Assembly (NCBI GenBank): GCA_024103005.1
Contig: JAGFJA010000006.1
Span: forward strand, 1 to 59,948
Source: Saprospiraceae bacterium
Lineage (GTDB): Bacteria; Bacteroidota; Bacteroidia; Chitinophagales; Saprospiraceae
Length of the DNA: 59,948 bases
Reading direction: 5' to 3'
The notes beneath the pieces are model-generated. The model worked only from the letters and a program-made list of their open reading frames with translations, was not told the DNA's origin and ran no database searches. The translations under genes and the position numbers were made by a program. Positions 1 to 8,759 of this stretch are shown piece after piece; within the stretch, counting starts at the first letter, position 1, and each line of letters begins with the position of its first letter.

Positions 1-75
1 AATGGACGCAACCTATAAGAAACTGGGGAATGATTTTAAACCAATTTAGCCTTATATTTGGCGATAGAATAAAAC

Positions 76-193
76 TGTAAATCCGGACTATGATTTTTCC
101 ACTTACACAGTTTTTGGGATAGTGTCGGCAAGTTGAAAAAATTGTAAATCCCGGACTATTATTTTTTACCTTACACGGTTTTCTGGATATTGT
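76..193. repeat. Imperfect direct repeat of about 51 bp, two copies
   Basis: Copy 1 (about 76-126) and copy 2 (about 143-193) both begin TGTAAATC, continue through CCGGACTAT, a T-rich stretch and TTACAC, and end in a GGATA-TGTC block. They differ by scattered substitutions and a 1-base indel. The copies lie just downstream of the mutS2 stop (minus strand). I see no ORF in 1-214. Function is unknown. Confidence 0.6.
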
Positions 194-223
194 CTTATCT
201 TATCTTATCTTATCTTATCTTAT
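193..223. repeat. Pentanucleotide microsatellite (CTTAT)x6 across the mutS2 stop codon
   Basis: Six uninterrupted CTTAT units (ATAAG on the coding strand) run from the intergenic region into the last two codons and stop of mutS2. The final residues (Ile-Arg-stop) are therefore written by the repeat itself. Confidence 0.85.
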
Positions 224-2596
224 AGCCACTAAGGTTATTCCGTCGCCGCCGGCATCAGGTGCGGGGTGACTGATTTCCATCGGAAGGTTGTATTCTTTTA
301 TTTTTTGTCTGACAATTCTTTTGAGGGTGCCATCTCCCTTTCCGTGTAAAATTTCAAGATTTATTTTTCCTGCAATAAGGGCGTTATCTATAAACTCCTG
401 GAGTTGAGTAAGTGCTTCATCTACTCTCAGCCCCCTGATGTCAATTTTGTCTTTCACCTTAGCGGCATTCGTGAGTATATCTGTGTGAATCCCCTTTTCT
501 CTTCTCAAATCCTGTGGACGTCTCTCAGCTTGTAATTCCTTTATTGGTACCAAAACCGTCAAACCGCCCATAACAACTTTAGCACTGTCTTTAATGACTT
601 CCTCCACGGTCCCTGTGGTTCCACTTGTCTTCAATCTTACAAAATCACCAGCCTCGATTTCCTTTTGCAATGACTTTTTATTATCATGGTTGATAATCCG
701 CAGATTTTCTAGCTCTGTAAGCAATTTTTCCCTTTCGGCTCTTTTTTGTATTGCCAGGGCTTTTATTTTTTCAAGGTCTTTTTCTTTTTGCAGATCTTTT
801 ATATGACTTTCAATGAATTCTTCCTGAGCATTAAGCGATTTTAACTGAAATTCTTTGACATCTTGTCGCAATTTTTTTCTTTTAAACTCAAATTCATTCA
901 TTTGCTTTTCATAGGAAATAATGAGTTTGTCTAGTTGTTGCTGCCTTTCATTTAATGATTTGATCTGTTTTTCCAGTTGATTTTTATTCTCCTGAAGATC
1001 ATTTAATAGTTTATCTACCTTATATTTTTTAGACCCCAATTTTTTCTCAGCATGATGGATAACAACTTTGGGAATTCCGTTGTTTTTTGCCAACTCGAAA
1101 GCAAATGAACTGCCCGGGCTGCCTAACTTAAAAACATAGGTTGGTTTCAATCCGTTGCTATCAAACAGCATCGAGCCATTTACGATTCCTGAATTGTTGT
1201 GTGCAAATAATTTAAGAACGGAATAATGTGTCGTAATCACGCCCCAACATTTTCTCCTGTTGAGGTGTCCTAAAATGCTCTCGGCAATGGCTCCGCCGAC
1301 CTCTGGATCAGTACCTGTGCCAAATTCATCTATTAATATTAAGGTATTTTCACACACATGATCCGTGAAGTATTTCATGCTTTTCAGATGGCTGCTATAA
1401 GTACTCAGGTCTTCCTCCAACGACTGTTTATCACCTATATCGGCAAAAATTTGTTTAAAAATACCAAATTTACTTTCAACTGATGCCGGAATCAGGAATC
1501 CGCATTGGATCATTAATTGCATCAATCCGATTGTCTTCATCAAGATGGATTTACCACCTGCATTTGGGCCTGAAATAATCAGTATTCTATTATCATTATG
1601 AAGTCCCAGATTAAACGGAACTGTAATCTTTCCTGATTTTTGATTCTTAATAAACAATAACGGATGATAGCCATCTTTAATCTCAAACTTTGGTTGAAGT
1701 CCAATAAGTGGTTTATTCCCTTTATAAGTCAAAGCTGTATGTGCCTTTGCTCCTATAAAGTCCAATTTGGCAATACACTGGCTGTAGTTTACAAAATCAT
1801 CATATCCATGTGCTAAGTCATTGCATAAATGTTGGATAATTTTATAAATTTCCCGAATTTCTTCATGTTCAAGTTCAAAAAGATCATTGTTGAGCAAGAT
1901 GACAGACTCAGGTTCTATATAAACTGTTTTTCCTGTATCAGACTCATCGTGGATAATTCCTGGAATCTGGCGTTTGTATTCGGAAGGGACACTAAGTACT
2001 CTTCGACCATTTCTATAACTTTCCCCTGATTCACTCAGTAATCCTTTTACTTTATATTGTCCGGCGATTTGATCAAATGCCCTTTCCAGCTCGGTTTTTT
2101 TCGAAGAGATATTCCTCCTGATTTTAACAAGTTGCTCTGAGGCATTATTTTTAATTTTTCCCTGATCATCCAGTACCTGATTGATTCTTTGCAGGTATGT
2201 CGGTTTGTATTGACAATTTAAAATCAAGCGGGTGATTGAGGGAAAATTTTCAGAATGCTTTGAGTTGATGGCATATTTGTCTAGATTTTTCATGATCTCC
2301 AACACCCTTTTCAACTCATTGATATGCTCAGTTTCGAGAAAATAATCAGTAATTTTAAGATACCTCAAAAATTCCAAGATATTACTGTAATTATTAACCG
2401 GAATCGGATCACCGGATTCAATAGAAAGCTTAAATTCGAGTGTTTCAGACAGTTGTAGCTCTATTTGATTTAGATCTGTTGAAAAATTTATTTGAGAAAA
2501 CAGGTCTCTACCCGGAGTTCCCTTGCAATATGATTCAGCGATTTGAATCAATTTATCAAATTCCAAAATTTTGAATAAATCACCCGGATACAGCAC
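215..2596 (-). CDS. mutS2: MutS2 family protein (Smr-domain DNA/ribosome-acting ATPase)
   Basis: This is a full-length (793 aa) MutS2. The family acts on branched DNA, suppressing recombination, and in some bacteria splits collided ribosomes. What is seen: a MutS core/clamp-like helical N-terminal half, the Walker A motif GPNAGGKS around residue 345, a Walker B region LILIDEFGTGTDP, and the H-loop THY. A long Lys/Glu-rich coiled coil follows (about 520-640). The C-terminal Smr domain begins with DIRGLRVDEAL and contains the HGKGDGTL nuclease-type motif. There is no N-terminal mismatch-recognition domain, which separates it from MutS1. The 3' end is formed by a pentanucleotide microsatellite. 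A terminator separates it from the M1 peptidase gene upstream, so it is probably transcribed on its own. Confidence 0.95.
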   Translation of the reverse strand: MLYPGDLFKILEFDKLIQIAESYCKGTPGRDLFSQINFSTDLNQIELQLSETLEFKLSIESGDPIPVNNYSNILEFLRYLKITDYFLETEHINELKRVLEIMKNLDKYAINSKHSENFPSITRLILNCQYKPTYLQRINQVLDDQGKIKNNASEQLVKIRRNISSKKTELERAFDQIAGQYKVKGLLSESGESYRNGRRVLSVPSEYKRQIPGIIHDESDTGKTVYIEPESVILLNNDLFELEHEEIREIYKIIQHLCNDLAHGYDDFVNYSQCIAKLDFIGAKAHTALTYKGNKPLIGLQPKFEIKDGYHPLLFIKNQKSGKITVPFNLGLHNDNRILIISGPNAGGKSILMKTIGLMQLMIQCGFLIPASVESKFGIFKQIFADIGDKQSLEEDLSTYSSHLKSMKYFTDHVCENTLILIDEFGTGTDPEVGGAIAESILGHLNRRKCWGVITTHYSVLKLFAHNNSGIVNGSMLFDSNGLKPTYVFKLGSPGSSFAFELAKNNGIPKVVIHHAEKKLGSKKYKVDKLLNDLQENKNQLEKQIKSLNERQQQLDKLIISYEKQMNEFEFKRKKLRQDVKEFQLKSLNAQEEFIESHIKDLQKEKDLEKIKALAIQKRAEREKLLTELENLRIINHDNKKSLQKEIEAGDFVRLKTSGTTGTVEEVIKDSAKVVMGGLTVLVPIKELQAERRPQDLRREKGIHTDILTNAAKVKDKIDIRGLRVDEALTQLQEFIDNALIAGKINLEILHGKGDGTLKRIVRQKIKEYNLPMEISHPAPDAGGDGITLVAIR

Positions 2597-2620
2597 TCTT
2601 TAATATTTTGGTCAATAAAC

Positions 2621-2655
2621 AAAAAGCCCCGTAAAATAGTTTACGAGGCAATTTT
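2621..2655 (-). terminator. Intrinsic terminator after the M1 peptidase gene
   Basis: On the minus strand the 10-bp stem GCCTCGTAAA/TTTACGGGGC (one G-U pair, 4-nt loop) is followed by TTTTTG. It sits 10 bp past the M1 peptidase stop and ahead of mutS2. Confidence 0.8.
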
Positions 2656-2665
2656 TATATTGATT

Positions 2666-5074
2666 TTATAAAATTATCAATTTGTCCCTGGATAATAATT
2701 GGTGGTTTTTATTGGTTAATGTGGCCTGATATACTCCGGGTAAAATATTATCGGATAATTTTATTTGGGTAGATTTTTCATTAATACTTTGTTCAAAAAC
2801 GATTTTACCTTGGTTGTCTATTATGGTAACCCGGAAATCTTCAATATGATCGTTCTTCAATTCATTGAGATCCAAAGTAAATTGCCCTTTAATGGGATTT
2901 GGATAAATTTTACTTTCAACCATAACAATGGATTTGGTTGAAACTGTGTTAGGATCTATGTTGCCGGTTGCATACTCTCCCGGCAAAAATTTAGAAATAA
3001 GGAATGAGCCTTTTTTGTCAGCCGGCGAACCGGCTTTTTTTGTAAAATAAGGATATACAGACCAATCAGAAGTGCCGTCAAGTCTGTACATGAGTTGTAT
3101 GCTGTCTTCCGACACTTGAAGCAGGTCATCATCCCAGTTGAAATTGTATTCAATTTTTCCTGTCAGATCAATGTTATCCGGATCTGCTACCGTCAATTTC
3201 CAGAAATGTTTATTATTCATAACAATTCCTTGAGATTGGCTGGGATCCGGAGCTGTATAATGATTTTCCATATAAGCCCATGTAGAGTCTCTTATTTCTG
3301 AGGCGCTGACACTGAGGTTTGCATACGAAAAAGGAATATTTCCCTTCTTGGTCACTTTTCGCAAGGAGCTGAATTGAGCTAGATTGAGGGTCAGAGGATA
3401 ATTGAGGAATACGGCTTTTGGCTGAAAGTCCAAATCAAGTGGTATTTTAGTTAATTCACCGGTACAGATAACTCGTTGATTTGATAAACTATTATCAGGG
3501 TGGACAAAAGTAATGACAACAGGAGCATTCTTACAAAACCCGTTGGATTTCAGTAATTTTTGTTTGATTGTAATTTCATGTGTATGATTAGAAAAGTCCA
3601 ATGCATGGAAGTCAGATATGACAAAATCGTAAAATCCAATGTCAAATACCCACCTGTCAAAAAAGTCAGTCAAATCCACTCCTGAAGCAGCACTTAATGC
3701 ATCTCTGTATGTATAAGCCGTTAGGTTTGAATAAGCATAATCCTTTAGGACTTTTTGTTGAGCAGACCTGAAAAGGTCGTCACCGAGGTAACCTCTTAGA
3801 GAATGCATTACCATCGCGCCTTTTTTATAAGTTGTAGTTCCGTATGTTATATCCTTTGGCATAGGTGACAATGGTAAGTAACGTCCGTCATTTATGTGGG
3901 CATTATTGATGACATCGTACCTGTTTTCGTTGACAATGCTTTCAAAAGCATCTCTGCCCCGCAGATATTCTTCAAATAAATGAGAGCCATACTCGGCATT
4001 ACCTTCCTTAATCCACATGTCAGCCTGAGTCTTTAAGGTCAATAAGTCTCCCCACCACAGATGGCACAATTCATGGCTCATAAGCCTTCTTGAATCTAAA
4101 TTTCCGCCGGTGACACTAATGGGATAAGCAATACAATTGGGATGCTCCATAGCTCCCCTGGTAGTCATGACATATCCTACACGTTCAAAAGGATATTTGC
4201 CATACCAGGATTGAAGTGCATCCACTGCATCGCCCACGGTACTGAATGAGTTGATAACTCTTGGTTGATCTGCTGGTTTGCTGATCAATTTGACAGGAAT
4301 GTCACCATAGATTGAATTGTATGTATAGTCGTGTGAAACGTAGGTAGAAGCTGCAATTGCCGAAAGATAAGTAGGAATAATCTGAGTCATCCTAAACGTT
4401 CTTATCCTCGAATCGGCGTTATAAGGAACATCGTCCACCAAATCACCTACACTAAAAGAGGTAATTTCATTTTTTGTGATTATACGATATGTGTATGTGC
4501 TTCTTTCCACAAAATTGTCAAAGCAGGGAAACCAACTCCTCCCATAGTTATGAGGATCGTCAGTAAGCCCAATACCCAGATTATATGCAATTCCATCTTC
4601 AAAATAAAATCCGCCAAAGCCTGAGGATGAAGTTTGTGGTGTTCCCCAATAAAATACCGTGACTTTGTATGTCTGCCCAATGTTCAATATTGTTGGAGTA
4701 TTTACAGTTAAAAGTATTTTATTGTAATCAAATGTCGTTGACTGACCTTCAAAAAGGACGGAATCTACCTGCAATCTCAATAAATCCAATGGCAGGAAAT
4801 TTAAGCCTGCTATTTTAGGTGTAAAGGTTACGATAGCTTTTCCATAAAGCAATCGATTATTCATTTCCCTTAAGTCTATAGTAAGGTCATAATCCAATAT
4901 ATCAAATGAGTCTGATCTCTCTACAGATGCTGCCCAAAGTCTGTTTTCCTGTTCTGTGTCAACAGAAGCGTTTGCCTGAACATGTCTCATGTGGCAACCA
5001 TACCTTTCAAGTGGCTGACTAAATGCCTGAAATGATATAAACAAACAAAGAAATAAGGTTAAAAATGATTTCAT
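2666..5074 (-). CDS. Secreted M1-family metallopeptidase (aminopeptidase N-like) with T9SS sorting domain
   Basis: This is a probable zinc aminopeptidase that trims extracellular peptides. It has an N-terminal signal peptide (hydrophobic LFLCLFISFQAF, then a signal peptidase site near residue 20). The M1 fold shows a GAMEH version of the GAMEN exopeptidase motif (RGAMEHPNC) and the zinc site HELCH, followed by the third ligand in WIKEGNAEYG, about 18 residues downstream. The C-terminal ~80 residues form a type A T9SS sorting domain (KIYPNPIKGQFTLDL, then NQGKIVFEQS and LPGVYQATL). The protein should therefore cross the outer membrane through the Gld/Por machine encoded at 7.6-13.6 kb. It starts 17 bp after the phosphohexomutase stop, so the two are probably cotranscribed. 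Substrate is unknown. Confidence 0.9.
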   Translation of the reverse strand: MKSFLTLFLCLFISFQAFSQPLERYGCHMRHVQANASVDTEQENRLWAASVERSDSFDILDYDLTIDLREMNNRLLYGKAIVTFTPKIAGLNFLPLDLLRLQVDSVLFEGQSTTFDYNKILLTVNTPTILNIGQTYKVTVFYWGTPQTSSSGFGGFYFEDGIAYNLGIGLTDDPHNYGRSWFPCFDNFVERSTYTYRIITKNEITSFSVGDLVDDVPYNADSRIRTFRMTQIIPTYLSAIAASTYVSHDYTYNSIYGDIPVKLISKPADQPRVINSFSTVGDAVDALQSWYGKYPFERVGYVMTTRGAMEHPNCIAYPISVTGGNLDSRRLMSHELCHLWWGDLLTLKTQADMWIKEGNAEYGSHLFEEYLRGRDAFESIVNENRYDVINNAHINDGRYLPLSPMPKDITYGTTTYKKGAMVMHSLRGYLGDDLFRSAQQKVLKDYAYSNLTAYTYRDALSAASGVDLTDFFDRWVFDIGFYDFVISDFHALDFSNHTHEITIKQKLLKSNGFCKNAPVVITFVHPDNSLSNQRVICTGELTKIPLDLDFQPKAVFLNYPLTLNLAQFSSLRKVTKKGNIPFSYANLSVSASEIRDSTWAYMENHYTAPDPSQSQGIVMNNKHFWKLTVADPDNIDLTGKIEYNFNWDDDLLQVSEDSIQLMYRLDGTSDWSVYPYFTKKAGSPADKKGSFLISKFLPGEYATGNIDPNTVSTKSIVMVESKIYPNPIKGQFTLDLNELKNDHIEDFRVTIIDNQGKIVFEQSINEKSTQIKLSDNILPGVYQATLTNKNHQLLSRDKLIIL

Positions 5075-5091
5075 TTATTCAATTTAACTAA

Positions 5092-6486
5092 TTAAAGTAT
5101 AGTCTTTTTCACGGCGTCTAAGATTGACCGTGTATCCTTTACATCTTTCCCCTGTGCATAAACTCTCAATACAGGCTCTGTTCCGCTTGGTCTAATCATT
5201 ACCCATCGTTCATTTCCGAAAATAAATTTAAATCCATCCAAATCTTCGGTAGAAATTACTTTTTCATTGCCGAATGAAGTATATTTTCCTTCCTTACATG
5301 CTTTGATAACGCCTTGTTTCACTTCTTCGGTTATGTGGAGGTCATCTCTGTCAAACCAAAATGCTCCGACTTCATCATATAATTCCTGAATCAATTCTTC
5401 CAACGACTTTCCGGTGGATGCCATAAACTCAAGTATCATCAGACCTATCCATATCCCGTCTCTTTCCGGTATATGTCCTTTGACTGCCAAGCCGCCGCTT
5501 TCTTCACCTCCTACGAGGACATCACGCTGAGTCATAATTTCAGCAATATATTTGAATCCTATTTTAGTAATCTCATAGGGCAATCCGTATTTTATTGCCA
5601 TTTCTCTCATTTTATCTGTTACGGAGAAGGTTACCACAACCTCCCCTTTGAGATTTTTGTATTTGTATTGATACATCAACAGCAAGAGCAAGATATGATG
5701 AGAATCCACAAAGGTACCGTTACTGTCATACATGCCGATACGGTCTGCATCTCCGTCATTGGCTATGCCCAATGAAATTGAAGGGTCGGATTTTATTAAT
5801 TCTGAAAGTTGCAGAAGGTTTTTACCTATTGGTTCGGGAGCTTGTCCCATAAAAGAGGGATTATATTCGCAATGGAGTGGTGTTACGTCAGGTAATAATC
5901 TGAGCATAGCCCGTTGACCTGCACCATACATGGCATCATAGGCAACTTTTAATCCACTGTTTCTAATCAGATTTAAATCAAAACTAGCTTCTGCATGTTC
6001 AACATACATATCCTCTAATGGAACTGACGTGGCCTGACCGTTTTTTACATATGTTTCAAATGATTCTGTAGGTGTCTCCCAGATTTCAGGAATCAGATTT
6101 TCAACTTCACTAATTTCAGCAGGAGAGGAGGGACCCCCAAAGTGAGATTTTAACTTATATCCATTGTAGGAGGGTGGATTATGGCTTGCAGTAATTACTA
6201 TTCCCAGGTCAGCTTTCAACTTGACTACTCCGAGTGAAACCATTGGCGTAGAAACGAAATCAAGTGCGTATAAAACTTTTATTCCATGAAAACAGAATAC
6301 TTCTGTAATAGCCTTTAGAAACATTTCGCCTCCAAAACGACAGTCATGCCCTATAACTACCACCTGATATTGCTTAGATACCATCCATTTAGCGGTACCT
6401 GCGGCTACTCTTTTTACATTCTCTATCGTATAGGTATCAGCTATTATTGCGCGCCATCCGTCAGTACCAAATTTTATATTAACCAT
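5092..6486 (-). CDS. Phosphoglucomutase/phosphomannomutase family protein
   Basis: This is an alpha-D-phosphohexomutase (464 aa, typical length), which interconverts sugar 1- and 6-phosphates for glycan and cell-envelope precursors. All four signatures are present: the catalytic phosphoserine loop TASHNPPSYNGYK, the metal loop NDGDADRIG, the sugar-binding loop GGEESGG, and the C-terminal phosphate-binding loop RPSGTEPVLRVY. Whether glucose, mannose or glucosamine phosphate is the natural substrate cannot be read from these motifs. It is followed at 17 bp by the M1 peptidase gene. Confidence 0.93.
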   Translation of the reverse strand: MVNIKFGTDGWRAIIADTYTIENVKRVAAGTAKWMVSKQYQVVVIGHDCRFGGEMFLKAITEVFCFHGIKVLYALDFVSTPMVSLGVVKLKADLGIVITASHNPPSYNGYKLKSHFGGPSSPAEISEVENLIPEIWETPTESFETYVKNGQATSVPLEDMYVEHAEASFDLNLIRNSGLKVAYDAMYGAGQRAMLRLLPDVTPLHCEYNPSFMGQAPEPIGKNLLQLSELIKSDPSISLGIANDGDADRIGMYDSNGTFVDSHHILLLLLMYQYKYKNLKGEVVVTFSVTDKMREMAIKYGLPYEITKIGFKYIAEIMTQRDVLVGGEESGGLAVKGHIPERDGIWIGLMILEFMASTGKSLEELIQELYDEVGAFWFDRDDLHITEEVKQGVIKACKEGKYTSFGNEKVISTEDLDGFKFIFGNERWVMIRPSGTEPVLRVYAQGKDVKDTRSILDAVKKTIL

Positions 6487-6587
6487 AACAAGTTTTTTGC
6501 CACTAATATAGTAAAATGAAATTTAGTAACTTGGTTAATAGAATGTCTTTTTTATCGAATGAAGATATTTTAATTAATCAGAAGAAA

Positions 6588-6623
6588 AAAAGAGGCTGTC
6601 TAAAATCAGACAGCCTCTTTTTT
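6588..6623 (-). terminator. Strong terminator after the NlpC/P60 gene
   Basis: A perfect 10-bp stem GAGGCTGTCT/AGACAGCCTC with a 6-nt loop has A- and T-runs on both sides. It lies 19 bp past the NlpC/P60 stop on the minus strand. Confidence 0.88.
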
Positions 6624-6641
6624 CTTACGCTAATTTTATGA

Positions 6642-7172
6642 TTATAAAATCCTTTTAATGCAATATAGTCTTTTAGTCCAGTAAGCTGAAGAATAAATTT
6701 CGTCTATTGTCACTCCTTTACTACTGCTGCTATGAATCATTTTTAGATTTTTATTATAATTGGAATAAACAATACCTACATGATGAACTCTTCCATTAGA
6801 AGCAAAAAATATTAAATCACCCGGCCTTGCATCTTCCGGTTTAATTGTTTCTCCTTCTTGTGATAAGGTTCTGGAACTATGGGCTAAAGGAAAACCATAT
6901 TCTGAGAAAACATACCTTACAAAGCCAGAGCAATCAAATCCACCAGGCTTCATGCCTCCGGAACGATAGGGTGTTCCTAAATATTTTGTTGCGTAGTCAA
7001 TTATATTTGCACGCATTTTAACTTTTCCTGAAATATTGAACATCATATTAATTGTGTTCAATAAGAATGGTGGTATCGAAGTAGGTTGTGATTTACTTCC
7101 GGCAAATGAAATACCGGGAAGTGATGCCAATATAGAAAATACAACTATTGACTTTAGCAGGATAGACTTCAT
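6642..7172 (-). CDS. NlpC/P60 (C40) cell-wall hydrolase
   Basis: This is a predicted peptidoglycan endopeptidase, exported by an N-terminal signal peptide (SIVVFSILASLPGISFA). The 176-aa protein is mostly one NlpC/P60 domain. The catalytic cysteine is in FDCSGFVRYVF, preceded by the family motif YLGTPYRSGG; the catalytic His is in RVHHVGIVY. The segment GDLIFFA, between the Cys and His, is also typical. There is no extra SH3 or LysM binding domain. It is a single-gene unit with its own terminator. The family cleaves D-Glu-meso-DAP linkages; the exact bond here is inferred only from family membership. Confidence 0.9.
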   Translation of the reverse strand: MKSILLKSIVVFSILASLPGISFAGSKSQPTSIPPFLLNTINMMFNISGKVKMRANIIDYATKYLGTPYRSGGMKPGGFDCSGFVRYVFSEYGFPLAHSSRTLSQEGETIKPEDARPGDLIFFASNGRVHHVGIVYSNYNKNLKMIHSSSSKGVTIDEIYSSAYWTKRLYCIKRIL

Positions 7173-7670
7173 CTATTCGCAGTCTTTAGGTTTAGTAATA
7201 TGGTTTCTTTCCGACTTATTAGGTCGTTTTCGGATAATAAGAAATAATAATAATTAAATTAAGTTGCAAGTAATCAACTCAATGGGAATAATTGCTTCGG
7301 CAAAGATAATATTCTGATGAATAAATTTATAACAAATTAATATTTTACATATATTTTTTATAAAAAATCATTTTTTATCTGTTCCCTTTTATCCCAATTC
7401 CCTTGTATTTAGTGAAATATGGTAGAAAATCATAATGTATATATGAATGATATAATAATTTGTTAACTGGTGTTAAGAAAATAAAATCAAGGCTTTAGTT
7501 CACTTTTAGTATTTATGTTTTGAAATGAATGTTTTCGGTAGAAAGAGCATTTCGGATAAAATATCTTATGTGAGAAAATGCAGAATTTCTCTTTATTGAT
7601 TTTAAAATATAATGGTTAAACAAAAAAGGCTGCCCAATCAGGACAGCCTTTTTTGTTTTTCTTGCAGTTA
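7173..7670. other. Non-coding AT-rich gap between NlpC/P60 and gldN
   Basis: I see no credible ORF or RNA gene in these ~500 bp. The left part must hold the promoter of the NlpC/P60 gene, though no clean TAnnTTTG box was found. The right end carries the gldN terminator. Confidence 0.6.
7621..7656 (-). terminator. Terminator of the T9SS operon (after gldN)
   Basis: On the minus strand a GGCTGTCC/GGGCAGCC stem (one T-G wobble) is flanked by A6 and T6. It is 15 bp downstream of the gldN stop. This marks the end of the porP-gldKLMN transcription unit. Confidence 0.85.
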
Positions 7671-8732
7671 TTAATAAGACCACAAATCATGTTCAAAGTT
7701 GAATATTTCTTCTTTGATTTTATTTGATTCCAATAACATGTCAACTCCATTATTTCTCAGATCTTCGTAATCTACCAAACGGTTATCGTTGACGTTAGAT
7801 CGCTTTGTAATGTAGCTTGAGAAATGCCTGTTTTCAAATAAATCATCCCATGAAATAGGGCTGGCAATATTTTGCTCATTAAAAACCTGATACTGGGATA
7901 AGTATTTTCTACAGTCTGGGTAGTAAATCCAGAATAATGGCATAGGAGGTAGTTCCACACCTGATGTAGGATCAACCTTCACATACATTGGAGCGATTCC
8001 TAATATTCTGACTTTCATCTGTGAAGATTCAGAGTCAAAAAACCATACTTCTTTTATACGGAATTGATTGATATCCTGCATATCGATATCATTTTTTGTA
8101 ACCTCATAAACATACTGACCGGTTTCCGGATCGTACACTTCAGTTGTATCAACTCTTGCAATTTGTTGGCTAATATCCTCTGATGTGGCCTTGAATTGGA
8201 AATTATCCTGAGAATAACATTTAATATCGCCATTATTTACGCCATCAATTAAAATTTTAGCTAATTCATGACCGGGATACTTAAATGGTAAATTCATTTT
8301 TTCCCTACAATCAATTACTCTCCAGATTCTGCGCTCCCAAAACACATCTCTTTCATGCACAGGTTCGTAAGCAAGAACAAGCTTTTGTTTTACCAATTCT
8401 CTTTTAACGAAGTCGTCAAGAGGTGCATCCGGATCAGGTTTCCTTACGGTATCCTGAGAAGAAACAATTGGATTAGTGGCAGTTCCTGCACTTTTCGGTC
8501 CTGTACTTTTCGGTCCTGTTGTTGATTTGCTTTTACCTTTGGCAGCTTTATTTGATTCAGGTACGGCATAATCATCAGGTACATAATCGTCAGGAACATA
8601 GTCATCAGGAACATATTCACTGTCTTTCTTTTTTGTTGTTTTTTTAGTTTTAGATTTCTGGGCATCAACATCATTGGTACAAACCAATGTGATGGCCATG
8701 ACTAAAAGAAACAAACTGAAAAATGATTTCAT
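7671..8732 (-). CDS. gldN: Type IX secretion system periplasmic ring protein GldN (PorN)
   Basis: GldN/PorN forms, with lipoprotein GldK/PorK, the large periplasmic ring under the outer membrane that couples the GldLM motor to the translocon. The 353-aa protein has a signal peptide (FFSLFLLVMAITLVC), then a Lys-rich linker, a tandem YVPDD repeat at residues 40-54, and a Lys/Ser/Thr/Pro linker to about residue 95. The conserved GldN domain follows, with ERDVFWERRIWRVIDCREKM, the KEVWFFDSESS segment and FWIYYPDCR. It is last in the operon, 27 bp after gldM. Position and motifs make the call firm; the repeated linker is unusual. Confidence 0.95.
   Translation of the reverse strand: MKSFFSLFLLVMAITLVCTNDVDAQKSKTKKTTKKKDSEYVPDDYVPDDYVPDDYAVPESNKAAKGKSKSTTGPKSTGPKSAGTATNPIVSSQDTVRKPDPDAPLDDFVKRELVKQKLVLAYEPVHERDVFWERRIWRVIDCREKMNLPFKYPGHELAKILIDGVNNGDIKCYSQDNFQFKATSEDISQQIARVDTTEVYDPETGQYVYEVTKNDIDMQDINQFRIKEVWFFDSESSQMKVRILGIAPMYVKVDPTSGVELPPMPLFWIYYPDCRKYLSQYQVFNEQNIASPISWDDLFENRHFSSYITKRSNVNDNRLVDYEDLRNNGVDMLLESNKIKEEIFNFEHDLWSY
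8571..8615 (-). repeat. Tandem YVPDD-coding 15-bp repeat inside gldN
   Basis: Three consecutive 15-bp units encode YVPDD-YVPDD-YVPDD, followed by a degenerate YAVPE unit. The repeat lies in the linker between the signal peptide and the GldN domain. Confidence 0.85.
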
Positions 8733-8759
8733 AATAGATATGATATTGTTAATAAGGAA

